From Amycolatopsis vancoresmycina (GTDB lineage: Bacteria; Actinomycetota; Actinomycetes; Mycobacteriales; Pseudonocardiaceae): a stretch of DNA of 64,000 bases. The notes beneath the pieces were generated by a model that was not told the DNA's origin, did no database searches, and saw nothing but the letters and a program-made list of their open reading frames with translations. The stretch lies in the NCBI RefSeq assembly GCF_000716785.1, contig NZ_JNYY01000010.1, positions 186,001 to 250,000 on the forward strand, given 5' to 3'. Shown here piece by piece: positions 1-13,397 of the stretch (position 1 is the first letter of the stretch; every line of letters begins with the position of its first letter). The translations under genes were made by a program, and so were the position numbers.

Positions 1-3048
<3,048 letters not shown>

Positions 3049-3059
3049 CGCGGAACTGA

Positions 3060-3098
3060 ACCGGCCCGGTGGCGGGGAGCCGCCGCCACCGGGCCGGT
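3060..3098. terminator. Perfect hairpin between convergent subtilase and aceB
   Basis: Arms CCGGCCCGGTGGCGG (3061-3075) and CCGCCACCGGGCCGG (3083-3097) pair without mismatch around a 7-base loop, and A3060-T3098 extends the stem. It starts 12 bases after the subtilase stop and precedes the convergent aceB stop, so it can serve both directions. There is no T-run. Confidence 0.75.
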
Positions 3099-3169
3099 CC
3101 GGACCCACACCATCCCAATCGGTGTGGAGTCCGGCCTCCCTTCGTCAGGTAAGGGAGACCGGGGCCCTG

Positions 3170-4777
<1,608 letters not shown>

Positions 4778-4817
4778 GGGGTGCCTCCACGAGCTGTGCG
4801 GGAAGAAGGGGGAAGGT

Positions 4818-4858
4818 CGCGGCCTGACGACGCTGGGGGTGGTCGCCGTCAGGCCGCG
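4818..4858 (-). terminator. Hairpin between aceA and aceB
   Basis: Arms CGCGGCCTGACG (4818-4829) and CGTCAGGCCGCG (4847-4858) are perfectly complementary with a 17-base loop. It lies 8 bases beyond the aceA stop, between two co-directional shunt genes, so it probably ends or attenuates the aceA transcript before aceB. Confidence 0.65.
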
Positions 4859-4865
4859 GCCGGGA

Positions 4866-6146
<1,281 letters not shown>

Positions 6147-6160
6147 CGGATCTCCCGGTG

Positions 6161-6300
6161 TTGCGAAGTTTGCGATTGCTCGCCTTGCTTGGCCTGACCC
6201 TGACACGCCAGCGAAAACGCGGTCCAGTTGTCCAATTTGCCAATTTGTGCGAAGGGTACGTACGCTCTTTGCAAAGGTTGCGAATCGCCCGGTTCGCAAG
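6161..6300. promoter_or_regulatory. aceA/ramB divergent control region with repeated TTGCGAA motifs
   Basis: The 228-base gap is AT-richer than its surroundings and holds a motif cluster: TTGCGAA (6161-6167) running into AGTTTGCGA (6167-6175), tandem CCAATTTGC/CAATTTGTGC (6232-6250), the palindrome CTTTGCAAAG (6267-6276), and the inverted pair TTGCGAA (6278-6284)/TTCGCAA (6293-6299). RamB of Corynebacterium glutamicum recognises an AAAGTTTGCAA-like sequence (recalled), which these resemble. Acting on both genes, including autoregulation, is inference. Confidence 0.6.
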
Positions 6301-6374
6301 TGATCGAAAATCCGCGTTCTTGACCGTTCACGTAACCGTTCAGGGCCGGAAACCTTCCGGGAAAGAGGGCGTTC

Positions 6375-7799
6375 ATGGAGAAGACTTTCGCCGGAGCGAG
6401 GTTGCGCCATTTGCGCGAAAGCCGGGCGATGAGCCAGGCCGACCTCGCTCGTGTGCTGGAGATCTCACCCAGCTACCTCAACCAGATCGAGCACAACTCG
6501 CGCCCGCTGACCGTGCCGGTGCTGCTGCGGATCACCCAGGCGTTCGGCGTCGACACCGAGTTCTTCGCCAACAACGACACCTCGCGCCTGGTCGCCGACG
6601 TCAAGGAAGCCCTGCTCGACGAGGCACTGGGCATCGACGTGACCACGGGCGAGCTCAACGAGCTGGCCACCAACCTGCCGGCGATCGCGCAGGCGCTGGT
6701 CAAGCTGCACCGCAGCTACCGCAACGCCGTCGAGAACACCGCCGCGCTGACCATGGAAAACGGCCTGGGCCTGCACGGCAGTGCCGCCGCGCCGCTGCCG
6801 CACGAGGAGGTCCGCGACTTCTTCTACGAGCGCGAGAACTACGTCGCGGAACTCGACGAACGCGCCGAGAAGATGGCCGCGGACGTCCCGCTGCAGCGCG
6901 GGCAGGTGCTCGGCGCGCTGAAGGAACGCCTGTCCCAGCGCTACGGCGTCGAGGTGACCAGCGAGGGCATCGACGAAGCCGCCGGCCAGCAGCACCGCTA
7001 CGAGCCGGTGACGCGGGTGCTGCGCCTGGCGCCGAGCCTGCGGGTCGGGCAGCAGGCGTTCCGGATGGCTTCGCAGATCGCGCTGCTCGAGTACGACGAC
7101 CTGATCACCGAGCTGGCCGACTCGTGGGCGTTCTCCGGCCCGGCCGCCCGGTCACTGGCCCGGGTCGGCCTGGCGAACTACTTCGCCGGGGCGCTGATCC
7201 TGCCCTACGGCCCGTTCCTGGCCGCGGCCGAGCGGTTCCGCTACGACATCGAGCGGCTGTGCGACCACTACGGCGTCGGCTTCGAGACGGTCTGCCACCG
7301 GCTGTCGACGCTGCAACGGCCGAAGCAGCGCGGGGTGCCGTTCTCGTTCGTGCGGGTCGACCGGGCGGGCAACATGTCGAAGCGGCAGTCCGCGGCCGGG
7401 TTCCACTTCTCCCGCGTCGGCGGCGCGTGCCCGCTGTGGAACATCTACGAGGCGTTCACCCAGCCGGGCAAGATCCTGACCCAGATCGCGACGCTGCCCG
7501 ACGGCAAGAGCTACTTCTGGATCGCGCGCACGGTGTCGCGCAACATCGGCGGCTACGGCAGCCCGGGCAAGACGTTCACGGTCGGGCTGGGCTGCGAACT
7601 GCGCCACGCCGGGCGGCTGGTCTATTCGACGGGCCTGGACCTGGACGAGCCCGCCGCCGCGACGCCGATCGGGATGGGCTGCAAAGTCTGCGAACGCCCG
7701 GCCTGCTCGCAGCGCGCGTTCCCGACGATCGGCAAGCAGCTCACCGTGGACGAGAACACCAGCACCTTCGTGCCGTACCCGGCGGTGCCGAAAGGCTGA
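6375..7799 (+). CDS. ramB: RamB-type XRE regulator of acetate/short-acid metabolism
   Basis: DNA-binding regulator, 474 residues. An XRE helix-turn-helix occupies about residues 9-65 (LRHLRESRAMSQADLARVLEISPSYLNQIE without the ends). The central part matches the ImmA/IrrE-like and short-chain-fatty-acyl regulator domains of the RamB/ScfR family, and the C-terminus keeps the cysteine cluster GCKVCERPAC. RamB controls isocitrate lyase, malate synthase and acetate activation genes in corynebacteria and mycobacteria; its divergent position beside aceA supports the same job here. ATG 6375 follows GAAAGAGGG. Its stop abuts the convergent neighbour's stop with no gap. Confidence 0.9.
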   Translation: MEKTFAGARLRHLRESRAMSQADLARVLEISPSYLNQIEHNSRPLTVPVLLRITQAFGVDTEFFANNDTSRLVADVKEALLDEALGIDVTTGELNELATNLPAIAQALVKLHRSYRNAVENTAALTMENGLGLHGSAAAPLPHEEVRDFFYERENYVAELDERAEKMAADVPLQRGQVLGALKERLSQRYGVEVTSEGIDEAAGQQHRYEPVTRVLRLAPSLRVGQQAFRMASQIALLEYDDLITELADSWAFSGPAARSLARVGLANYFAGALILPYGPFLAAAERFRYDIERLCDHYGVGFETVCHRLSTLQRPKQRGVPFSFVRVDRAGNMSKRQSAAGFHFSRVGGACPLWNIYEAFTQPGKILTQIATLPDGKSYFWIARTVSRNIGGYGSPGKTFTVGLGCELRHAGRLVYSTGLDLDEPAAATPIGMGCKVCERPACSQRAFPTIGKQLTVDENTSTFVPYPAVPKG

Positions 7800-8777
7800 T
7801 CACCCGGTCACGTGCGTGGTCCACTTCGTCTCGTCGGTCCCGATCAGGGTGATCCGGCCGAGCAGTTCCTTCGCCGTGATGCCCACGACCTTCGGCTGGT
7901 CGAACGCGACGCAGACCCTCAGCCCCTTCCTCGCCTCGCACTCCGGTACGCCGAGGCCGTCGGTGGGGCCACCGGGCGGCGACACGTTGATCGTCGCCAG
8001 ACCGCCGTTCACCGAATACTGCAGCACCAGCCGCCACGGCACGCCGTCCTGGTCCGGGCGGCGCATCAGGTAGCCGTCGCTCAGGTGGAACGTGCCCGGC
8101 AGGCTCGTGATGCGCAGCGGCAGGGGCACCGCCCGGTTCCCGAGCGTCACGCCTTCGGCCACGCGAGTCAGCACCTCCTGCAGGTCCGGCGCCAGGAGGT
8201 AGTGCGCGTTGAGCCGGGCCCACCGCCCGTCCGCGGCCCGCCACTGCAGGTAGGCGCTGCCGTGGTTCACCGGGTCGCCCGGGTCGGTCGTGAGCCAGTA
8301 GCCGTCGTGGCCGCCGATCCGGACCGGGATGCGCGAGGGCTGTCCGCCCAGGTCGCGAGGGACGGGTGGGTCCTGGTCGTATACCGACAACCAGATCATC
8401 GGCGCCGGCTCGCCGCGGCCGATGGCCAGCGCGGTGTCGCCGTGCGCGCCGACGGCGTACTCGACACCCGCGATCTGCTCCGGCAACCAGCCGAAGGCCG
8501 CCTTCGCCACGATCGGGTTGTCGGTGGGGGCGGGCGGGGCGGCCGTGGGGGCCCCGGCCACCGGAGCGGCCGCGAGAGGCGGGACCGGCCGGAACACCGA
8601 CACCGCCGTCACACCGCCGGCCGCCACGACCGCGGCGCAGCCGAGAACCAGCGCCGTGGTCCGAACGCGACGACGACGCCCCCCGATCCGGCGCGCGCGG
8701 TCGAGGTCGATGCGAGGCGGCGGGGCGGCCGTCTCGGCCAGCTCCTTCAGCTTGGTGGCCAGCTCGTGGTCGGTCAT
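7800..8777 (-). CDS. Single-pass membrane protein coupled to sigma factor
   Basis: 325 residues of unknown family. A short cytoplasmic N-terminus (MTDHELATKLKELAETA) ends in a basic patch, followed by one membrane segment (about residues 55-77) and a large extracytoplasmic domain. Its ATG at 8777 overlaps the sigma-factor stop (ATGA), so the two are translationally coupled. Gene order and topology suggest a sigma-factor partner, possibly a non-classical anti-sigma factor, but it lacks the HxxxCxxC zinc motif of ZAS anti-sigma proteins. SigE-type factors in actinomycetes are often followed by such uncharacterised membrane proteins, so the role stays open. Confidence 0.75.
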   Translation of the reverse strand: MTDHELATKLKELAETAAPPPRIDLDRARRIGGRRRRVRTTALVLGCAAVVAAGGVTAVSVFRPVPPLAAAPVAGAPTAAPPAPTDNPIVAKAAFGWLPEQIAGVEYAVGAHGDTALAIGRGEPAPMIWLSVYDQDPPVPRDLGGQPSRIPVRIGGHDGYWLTTDPGDPVNHGSAYLQWRAADGRWARLNAHYLLAPDLQEVLTRVAEGVTLGNRAVPLPLRITSLPGTFHLSDGYLMRRPDQDGVPWRLVLQYSVNGGLATINVSPPGGPTDGLGVPECEARKGLRVCVAFDQPKVVGITAKELLGRITLIGTDETKWTTHVTG

Positions 8778-9265
8778 GCTCGTCCCTCCCGAATGGGTTC
8801 GCGCAGCAGCTCGCGAAGCGCCTCCACGGCCTTCGCGGTCTGGCTCTTGACGGTGCCTTCGGAACAGCCCAGTGCCCGCGCGGTCTCCGCGACCGGCAGG
8901 TCGCAGAAGTAACGCAGGACGACGGTCGCGCGCTGCCGGACCGGCAGCCGCTCCAGTGCGGCCCGCAGGTCCAGTGCCTGTTCGACGTCCGCGCGGGACG
9001 CGGGCGGGTCGTGGTCCTTTTCCCGCAGATCCACCCGGCGCCACCACGCCGTCCGCTGTTCGGCCAGGAACGTGTTGACCAGCGTGCGGCGCACGTAGCC
9101 ATCGACGTTGTCGGCGCGGGCGGCCCGCGGCCAGTTCGCGTACAGCCGGGTGACCGCCGACTGGACCAAGTCGTCGGCCCGGTGCCAGTCACCGCAGAGC
9201 AGGTACGCGACCTTGCGCAGCCAGCCCGCCCGCGCGGTCACGTACTCGGTGAATCCGGCGTCCAT
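8774..9265 (-). CDS. SigE-family ECF RNA polymerase sigma factor
   Basis: 163-residue ECF sigma factor. Region 2 (FTEYVTARAGWLRKVAYLLCGDWHRADDLVQ area, about 5-75) and region 4 (RQRATVVLRYFCDLPVAETARALGCSEGTVKS area, about 110-160) are both recognisable, without extra C-terminal domains. Start chosen at ATG 9265 (MDAGFTEYV); ATG 9277 (MGAPMDAGF) is in frame four codons upstream and equally possible. The next gene, a membrane protein, overlaps the stop by 4 bases. The gene is divergent from ilvA across about 90 bases. Confidence 0.9.
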   Translation of the reverse strand: MDAGFTEYVTARAGWLRKVAYLLCGDWHRADDLVQSAVTRLYANWPRAARADNVDGYVRRTLVNTFLAEQRTAWWRRVDLREKDHDPPASRADVEQALDLRAALERLPVRQRATVVLRYFCDLPVAETARALGCSEGTVKSQTAKAVEALRELLREPIREGRA

Positions 9266-9353
9266 CGGCGCCCCCATTCCTGTTCGACACCCCTCTGATG
9301 CGCCCGGAGGCCCGGGAGGTTGCCCGGGACGCGCGAGTCGTAGATTCATCGGG

Positions 9354-10610
9354 GTGCACGACATCGACACGGTGACCGCGGCCACGATCGAAGAGGCCGC
9401 CGGGCGGCTGGCCGGGGTGGTGACCCGGACGCCGCTGGAGCCGAGCGCGCGGCTGTCGGCCCGGGTCGACGCGCAGGTCTGGGTGAAGCGCGAAGACCTG
9501 CAGACCGTCCGGTCGTACAAGATCCGCGGCGCCTACAACTTCATCGTCCAGCTCGACGAGGCCACCCGCGCCCTCGGCGTCGTCTGCGCCAGCGCGGGCA
9601 ACCACGCCCAGGGCGTCGCGTACGCGTGCCGCCGGCTCGGGGCCGACGGCCGCGTGTACGTCCCCGGCACCACGCCGCGGCAGAAGCGCGAACGCATCGC
9701 GGCGCTCGGCGGCGCGCACATCGAGGTCGTCGTGGTCGGCGAGACCTACGAAGACGCCTTCGCCGCCGCCAACGAGGACGCCCAGCGCACCGGCGCGACC
9801 CTCGTTCCCGCCTTCGACGACGTCCGGACCGTCGCCGGGCAGGGGACAGTCGCGCGGGAGGTGATCGAGCAGCTCGGGTTCGTACCCGACGTCGTGGTCG
9901 TGCCGGTCGGCGGTGGTGGGCTGCTCGCCGGCGTCGGCAGCTGGCTGCGCGAGCGGCACCCGGACGTGCGGATCGTCGGCGTCGAACCCGCGGGCGCGGC
10001 CTGCGTGGCGGCGGCCCTCGAGGCCGGGCACCCGGTGCGGCTGCCGGAGCTCGACTCGTTCGTCGACGGCGCCGCCGTCCGCGAAGCCGGCGCGGTCACC
10101 TACCCGCTGATCCGCGAGAGCGGCGCCGAGCTGACCGCGGTCGCCGAGGGCGCGGTGTGCACCGAGATGCTGGCGATGTACCAGTCCGACGGCATCATCG
10201 CCGAACCCGCGGGCGCGCTCGCCGCGGCGGCGCTCGGCTCGGTGGTCCGCGTGACGCCCGGGCAGACGGTGGTCGTCCTGGTCTCCGGCGGCAACAACGA
10301 CGTCAGCCGCTACAGCGAGATCCTCGAACGGTCGCTGATGCACGAAGGGCTGAAGCACTACTTCCTCGTCGGGTTCCCGCAGGAGCCGGGCGCGCTGCGG
10401 CTGTTCGTCGAGCAGGTCCTCGGACCCGAGGACGACATCACGCGCTTCGAGTACGTCAAGCGCACCAACCGCGAAACCGGCCCGGCGCTGGTCGGCATCG
10501 AGATCGCCCGGTCGTCGGACCTGCCGGGTCTGCTGGCCCGGATGGCCGCGAGCCCGCTGCAGGTGGACCGGATCGAGCCGGGCAGCCCCCTGTTCCACTT
10601 CCTGCTCTGA
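9354..10610 (+). CDS. ilvA: Threonine ammonia-lyase (threonine deaminase)
   Basis: PLP enzyme that deaminates L-threonine to 2-oxobutyrate, the first committed step to isoleucine. The Schiff-base lysine is in SYKIRGAYN (about residue 60) and the phosphate-binding loop VGGGGLLAG is present. The C-terminal ~90 residues (HYFLVGFPQEPGALRLF onward) form the ACT-like regulatory domain of the roughly 420-residue IlvA form. GTG 9354 was chosen: it gives the standard N-terminus and follows GGGG, although the frame stays open further upstream. A NADAR-domain gene follows after 20 bases. Confidence 0.93.
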   Translation: MHDIDTVTAATIEEAAGRLAGVVTRTPLEPSARLSARVDAQVWVKREDLQTVRSYKIRGAYNFIVQLDEATRALGVVCASAGNHAQGVAYACRRLGADGRVYVPGTTPRQKRERIAALGGAHIEVVVVGETYEDAFAAANEDAQRTGATLVPAFDDVRTVAGQGTVAREVIEQLGFVPDVVVVPVGGGGLLAGVGSWLRERHPDVRIVGVEPAGAACVAAALEAGHPVRLPELDSFVDGAAVREAGAVTYPLIRESGAELTAVAEGAVCTEMLAMYQSDGIIAEPAGALAAAALGSVVRVTPGQTVVVLVSGGNNDVSRYSEILERSLMHEGLKHYFLVGFPQEPGALRLFVEQVLGPEDDITRFEYVKRTNRETGPALVGIEIARSSDLPGLLARMAASPLQVDRIEPGSPLFHFLL

Positions 10611-10630
10611 GCGCGTGGTCCACTAGGCGG

Positions 10631-11200
10631 ATGGTGAAGGTCGACGGTGTCCGCAGTGTCGAGGCGTTGCGCGAAAAGGTCCACGAGGGTGCGGAGCCCG
10701 AATACCTGCTGTTCTACGGGCACACGCCGGCGAAGTCCGGGCGGGTCACGGCGAGCTGCCTGAGCCAGTGGTGGCTCGACCCGTTCGAAGCCGACGGCGC
10801 CGTCTACCCGACCGCCGAGCACTACATGATGGCCGGCAAGGCGTTGCTCTTCGGCGACCACGAGAAGGCGGCGCTGATCCGGGAGACCCCCGACCCGAAG
10901 ACGGCGAAGGTGCTCGGCCGCGAGGTCGCCGGGTTCGACGCCGGGATCTGGGAGCGGCACCGGTTCGACATCGTCGTCGACGGCAACCTCGCCAAGTTCC
11001 GCGCCCACCGCGACCTGCGCCGGTTCCTGCTCGGGACCGAGGACAAGGTGCTCGTCGAAGCGTCCAAGAAGGACCTCGTGTGGGGCACCGGCCTCGCCCG
11101 CGAAGAGAAGAACGCGGCCAAGCCGGACTACTGGCGCGGGCTGAACCTGCTCGGCTTCGCCCTGATGGAGGTCCGCGACCAGCTGCGGGCCCGCGTCTGA
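10631..11200 (+). CDS. NADAR-family protein (YbiA/RibX-like N-glycosidase fold)
   Basis: 189 residues covering one NADAR domain. Family hallmarks are visible: CLSQWW near the N-terminus, YPTAEHYMMAGKALLFGD in the middle and LVWGTGL followed by YWRGLNLLGFALMEVRDQL at the end. Family members hydrolyse N-glycosidic bonds of riboflavin-pathway intermediates, and related proteins have been linked to removal of ADP-ribose from nucleic acid. It starts at ATG 10631, 20 bases after ilvA, and may share its transcript; no riboflavin gene is nearby, so its substrate cannot be read from context. Confidence 0.87.
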   Translation: MVKVDGVRSVEALREKVHEGAEPEYLLFYGHTPAKSGRVTASCLSQWWLDPFEADGAVYPTAEHYMMAGKALLFGDHEKAALIRETPDPKTAKVLGREVAGFDAGIWERHRFDIVVDGNLAKFRAHRDLRRFLLGTEDKVLVEASKKDLVWGTGLAREEKNAAKPDYWRGLNLLGFALMEVRDQLRARV

Positions 11201-11205
11201 CGCAC

Positions 11206-11583
11206 TCAGCCGCCCGGGCACTCGTTGCCGCCGCCGCTGTGCTCGACGCAGTGGCGCGGCCCCGGCGGTGGCGGCGGGGCGTGCCGGACGTGGTCCGCCC
11301 AGGCCAGCGCCGCGACGACGGCCGCGGGCACGAGGGCGATTCCGTAGAACCACGTCCACCCGCGGCGGCGCGTGGTCGCCGAAACGACCAAACCCGCCAG
11401 TGGCAGGCCGGCGCCGAGCCAGGCCGCCCAGGTCAGGTAGCCGTCGCCCGCGTGCGTGCTCGTGCCGAACGCCGGCATGTTCGCGAGCGCGCCCTGCAGC
11501 ACCAGGTACGGGACGACGAGCAGCCACACCACCGCGCCCACCGCCAGCAGCGCGGACACGGCGACCTCGCGGAACTCCCCCAT
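11206..11583 (-). CDS. Small three-pass membrane protein, unknown
   Basis: 125 residues that I do not recognise. Three hydrophobic segments (about residues 7-33, 48-68 and 75-96) are followed by a proline-rich, cysteine-containing tail (HAPPPPPGPRHC...NECPGG). The start is ATG 11583. It lies 43 bases downstream of the acyltransferase on the same strand and converges on the NADAR gene with a 5-base gap. Function not inferable. Confidence 0.65.
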   Translation of the reverse strand: MGEFREVAVSALLAVGAVVWLLVVPYLVLQGALANMPAFGTSTHAGDGYLTWAAWLGAGLPLAGLVVSATTRRRGWTWFYGIALVPAAVVAALAWADHVRHAPPPPPGPRHCVEHSGGGNECPGG

Positions 11584-11626
11584 GCGGCCACTATGTCGCG
11601 AAAACGACCACGCGGCCTGAGTAGTC

Positions 11627-12382
11627 CTACTGCTCCCCGAGCGTTTTCTGCAGGGCCTTGTTCGCCTTGCGAGCCATGTCCGCGACGGCTTCGCGACGCG
11701 CGGCGTCGGCCGCGTAGTCGTCTTCGCGGTTGCGGACCACGCGGGCCGGCGCGCCGACCGCGATCGAGTAGTCCGGGATGTCACCACGGACGACCGCGTG
11801 CGCGCCCAGCACGCTGCCGCGGCCGATGCGGGTGCCCTTCAGGACGCTGACCTTCGTGCCGAGCCAGGTGTCCGGGCCGATCCGGACCGGCGACTTCACG
11901 ATGCCCTGGTCCTTGATCGGCACGTGGATGTCCGAAATGACGTGATCGAAGTCACAGATGTACACCCAGTCGGCGACCAGCGTGGCCGCGCCGAGCTCGA
12001 TGTCGAGGTAGCAGTTGATCACGTTCTGGCGGCCGAACACGGACTTGTCGCCGATCCGCAGCGAACCCTCGTGGCAGCGGATGGCGTTGCCGTCGCCGAT
12101 GTGGACCCAGCGGCCGATCTCCAGCCGCCCGTAGCCGGGGCGGCAGTGGATCTCGACGTCCTTCCCGAGGAAGAGCATCCCCCGCAGGATGATGTGCGGG
12201 TTGGCCAGCCGGAACTTGAGCAGCCGGTAGTACCGGACCAGGTACCAGGGCGTGTACGCGCGGTTGCGCAGCACCCAGCGCAGCGAGTCGGCGGTCAGGA
12301 ACTTGGCCTGCCGCGGGTCCTGCCGGGCGCGGCGCCAGGCCCGCACCCGCGACAGCGCGGGCGCACCCCACATCGACGTCAT
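11627..12382 (-). CDS. Hexapeptide-repeat acyltransferase
   Basis: 251 residues. From about residue 65 the protein follows the left-handed beta-helix hexapeptide pattern (isoleucine/valine every six positions: RLEIGRWVHIGDGNAI, LRIGDKSVFGRQNVI, IGPDTWLGTKVSVLKGTRIGRGSVLGAHAVV). It ends in the typical SIAVGAPARVV loop and a charged helical tail. Such enzymes O- or N-acylate sugars or small molecules. ATG 12382 gives the full N-terminus, with ATG 12373 as an alternative. It is divergent from the nucleoside hydrolase across about 50 bases; acceptor unknown. Confidence 0.85.
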   Translation of the reverse strand: MTSMWGAPALSRVRAWRRARQDPRQAKFLTADSLRWVLRNRAYTPWYLVRYYRLLKFRLANPHIILRGMLFLGKDVEIHCRPGYGRLEIGRWVHIGDGNAIRCHEGSLRIGDKSVFGRQNVINCYLDIELGAATLVADWVYICDFDHVISDIHVPIKDQGIVKSPVRIGPDTWLGTKVSVLKGTRIGRGSVLGAHAVVRGDIPDYSIAVGAPARVVRNREDDYAADAARREAVADMARKANKALQKTLGEQ

Positions 12383-12434
12383 GCGAGTGACCGTAACCTG
12401 TGTGCGGGACGGGTTCGCAGGCAAGGGGAGCGGG

Positions 12435-13397
12435 ATGGGCACGAAGCTGATCATCGACACCGACCCGGGCGTCGACGACGCGCTGGCGATAGCGCTGGCG
12501 GCGCTGTCCCCGGACGTCGACCTGCTCGGCGTGACGTCGGTTTTCGGCAACGTCCCCCTCGACCGCACGACGTCGAACGCGCGACGGCTGCTGGAGCTCT
12601 TCGGCCGCACCGACGTGCCCGTGGCCGCCGGCGCCGCGCGGCCGCTGGTGTATTCGAAGCCGCGTGACGCGAAAGAGGTCCACGGCGGCGACGGCCTGTC
12701 GGGCCACTCCTACACGCTGCCCGAGGCGAGCCGCCCGCTGGAGGAGCGGGACGCCGTCCGGCTGATGCTCGACCTGCTGGAATCGGCCGACGAGCCGGTC
12801 ACCATCGCCCCGATCGGGCCGCTGACGAACATCGCCGCGCTGCTCGCGGCCCACCCGGGCGCGGCGGCGAAGATCGCGCGGCTGGTGATCATGGGCGGCG
12901 GCGTCACGTTCGGCAACAGCACGACGGCCGCCGAATTCAACATCTGGAGCGATCCCGAAGCCGCCCGGCGCGTGCTGGTCGAGGAAGACGTCCCGGTCGT
13001 GCTGGTGCCCCTCGACCTGACGCACCGCTGCGCCGTCGACGGCGACTGGCTGGCGAAGCTCGCGGCGTCCGGGCCGGTCGGCGCCACCCTCGAAGGGCTG
13101 ACGTCGACCTACCGGCAGCACTACACGCGCGTGTTCGGCGAAGACCGGATGGTCATGCACGACGCCGTCGCGGTCGCCGAGGCGATTTCGCCGGGCATCC
13201 TGCACACCGAGACCTACCGGGTCGACGTCGACTGCGGCCTCGGCCCGGCCCGCGGCCAGACCCTGGTCGACCGGCGGCGGCTCGGCGAGGACGATCCGCA
13301 GTTCTCCCCCGGCCGCCCGATCGAGGTCGCGCTGGACACCGACCTCGACGGCCTGCGCGGCTTCGTCCTCGACCGGCTCACCGGAGCGGCCCGGTGA
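12435..13397 (+). CDS. Nucleoside hydrolase (IunH/Rih family)
   Basis: Hydrolyses the N-glycosidic bond of ribonucleosides to base and ribose. The N-terminal calcium-binding DTDPGVDDALA motif (residues 8-18), NIWSDPEAA in the middle and MHDAVAVA near the C-terminus are all present, and 320 residues is normal. ATG 12435 is preceded by AAGGGGAG. Its stop overlaps the GTG start of the NlpC/P60 gene (GTGA), implying translational coupling, although the two activities have no obvious link. Base specificity cannot be read from sequence. Confidence 0.93.
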   Translation: MGTKLIIDTDPGVDDALAIALAALSPDVDLLGVTSVFGNVPLDRTTSNARRLLELFGRTDVPVAAGAARPLVYSKPRDAKEVHGGDGLSGHSYTLPEASRPLEERDAVRLMLDLLESADEPVTIAPIGPLTNIAALLAAHPGAAAKIARLVIMGGGVTFGNSTTAAEFNIWSDPEAARRVLVEEDVPVVLVPLDLTHRCAVDGDWLAKLAASGPVGATLEGLTSTYRQHYTRVFGEDRMVMHDAVAVAEAISPGILHTETYRVDVDCGLGPARGQTLVDRRRLGEDDPQFSPGRPIEVALDTDLDGLRGFVLDRLTGAAR

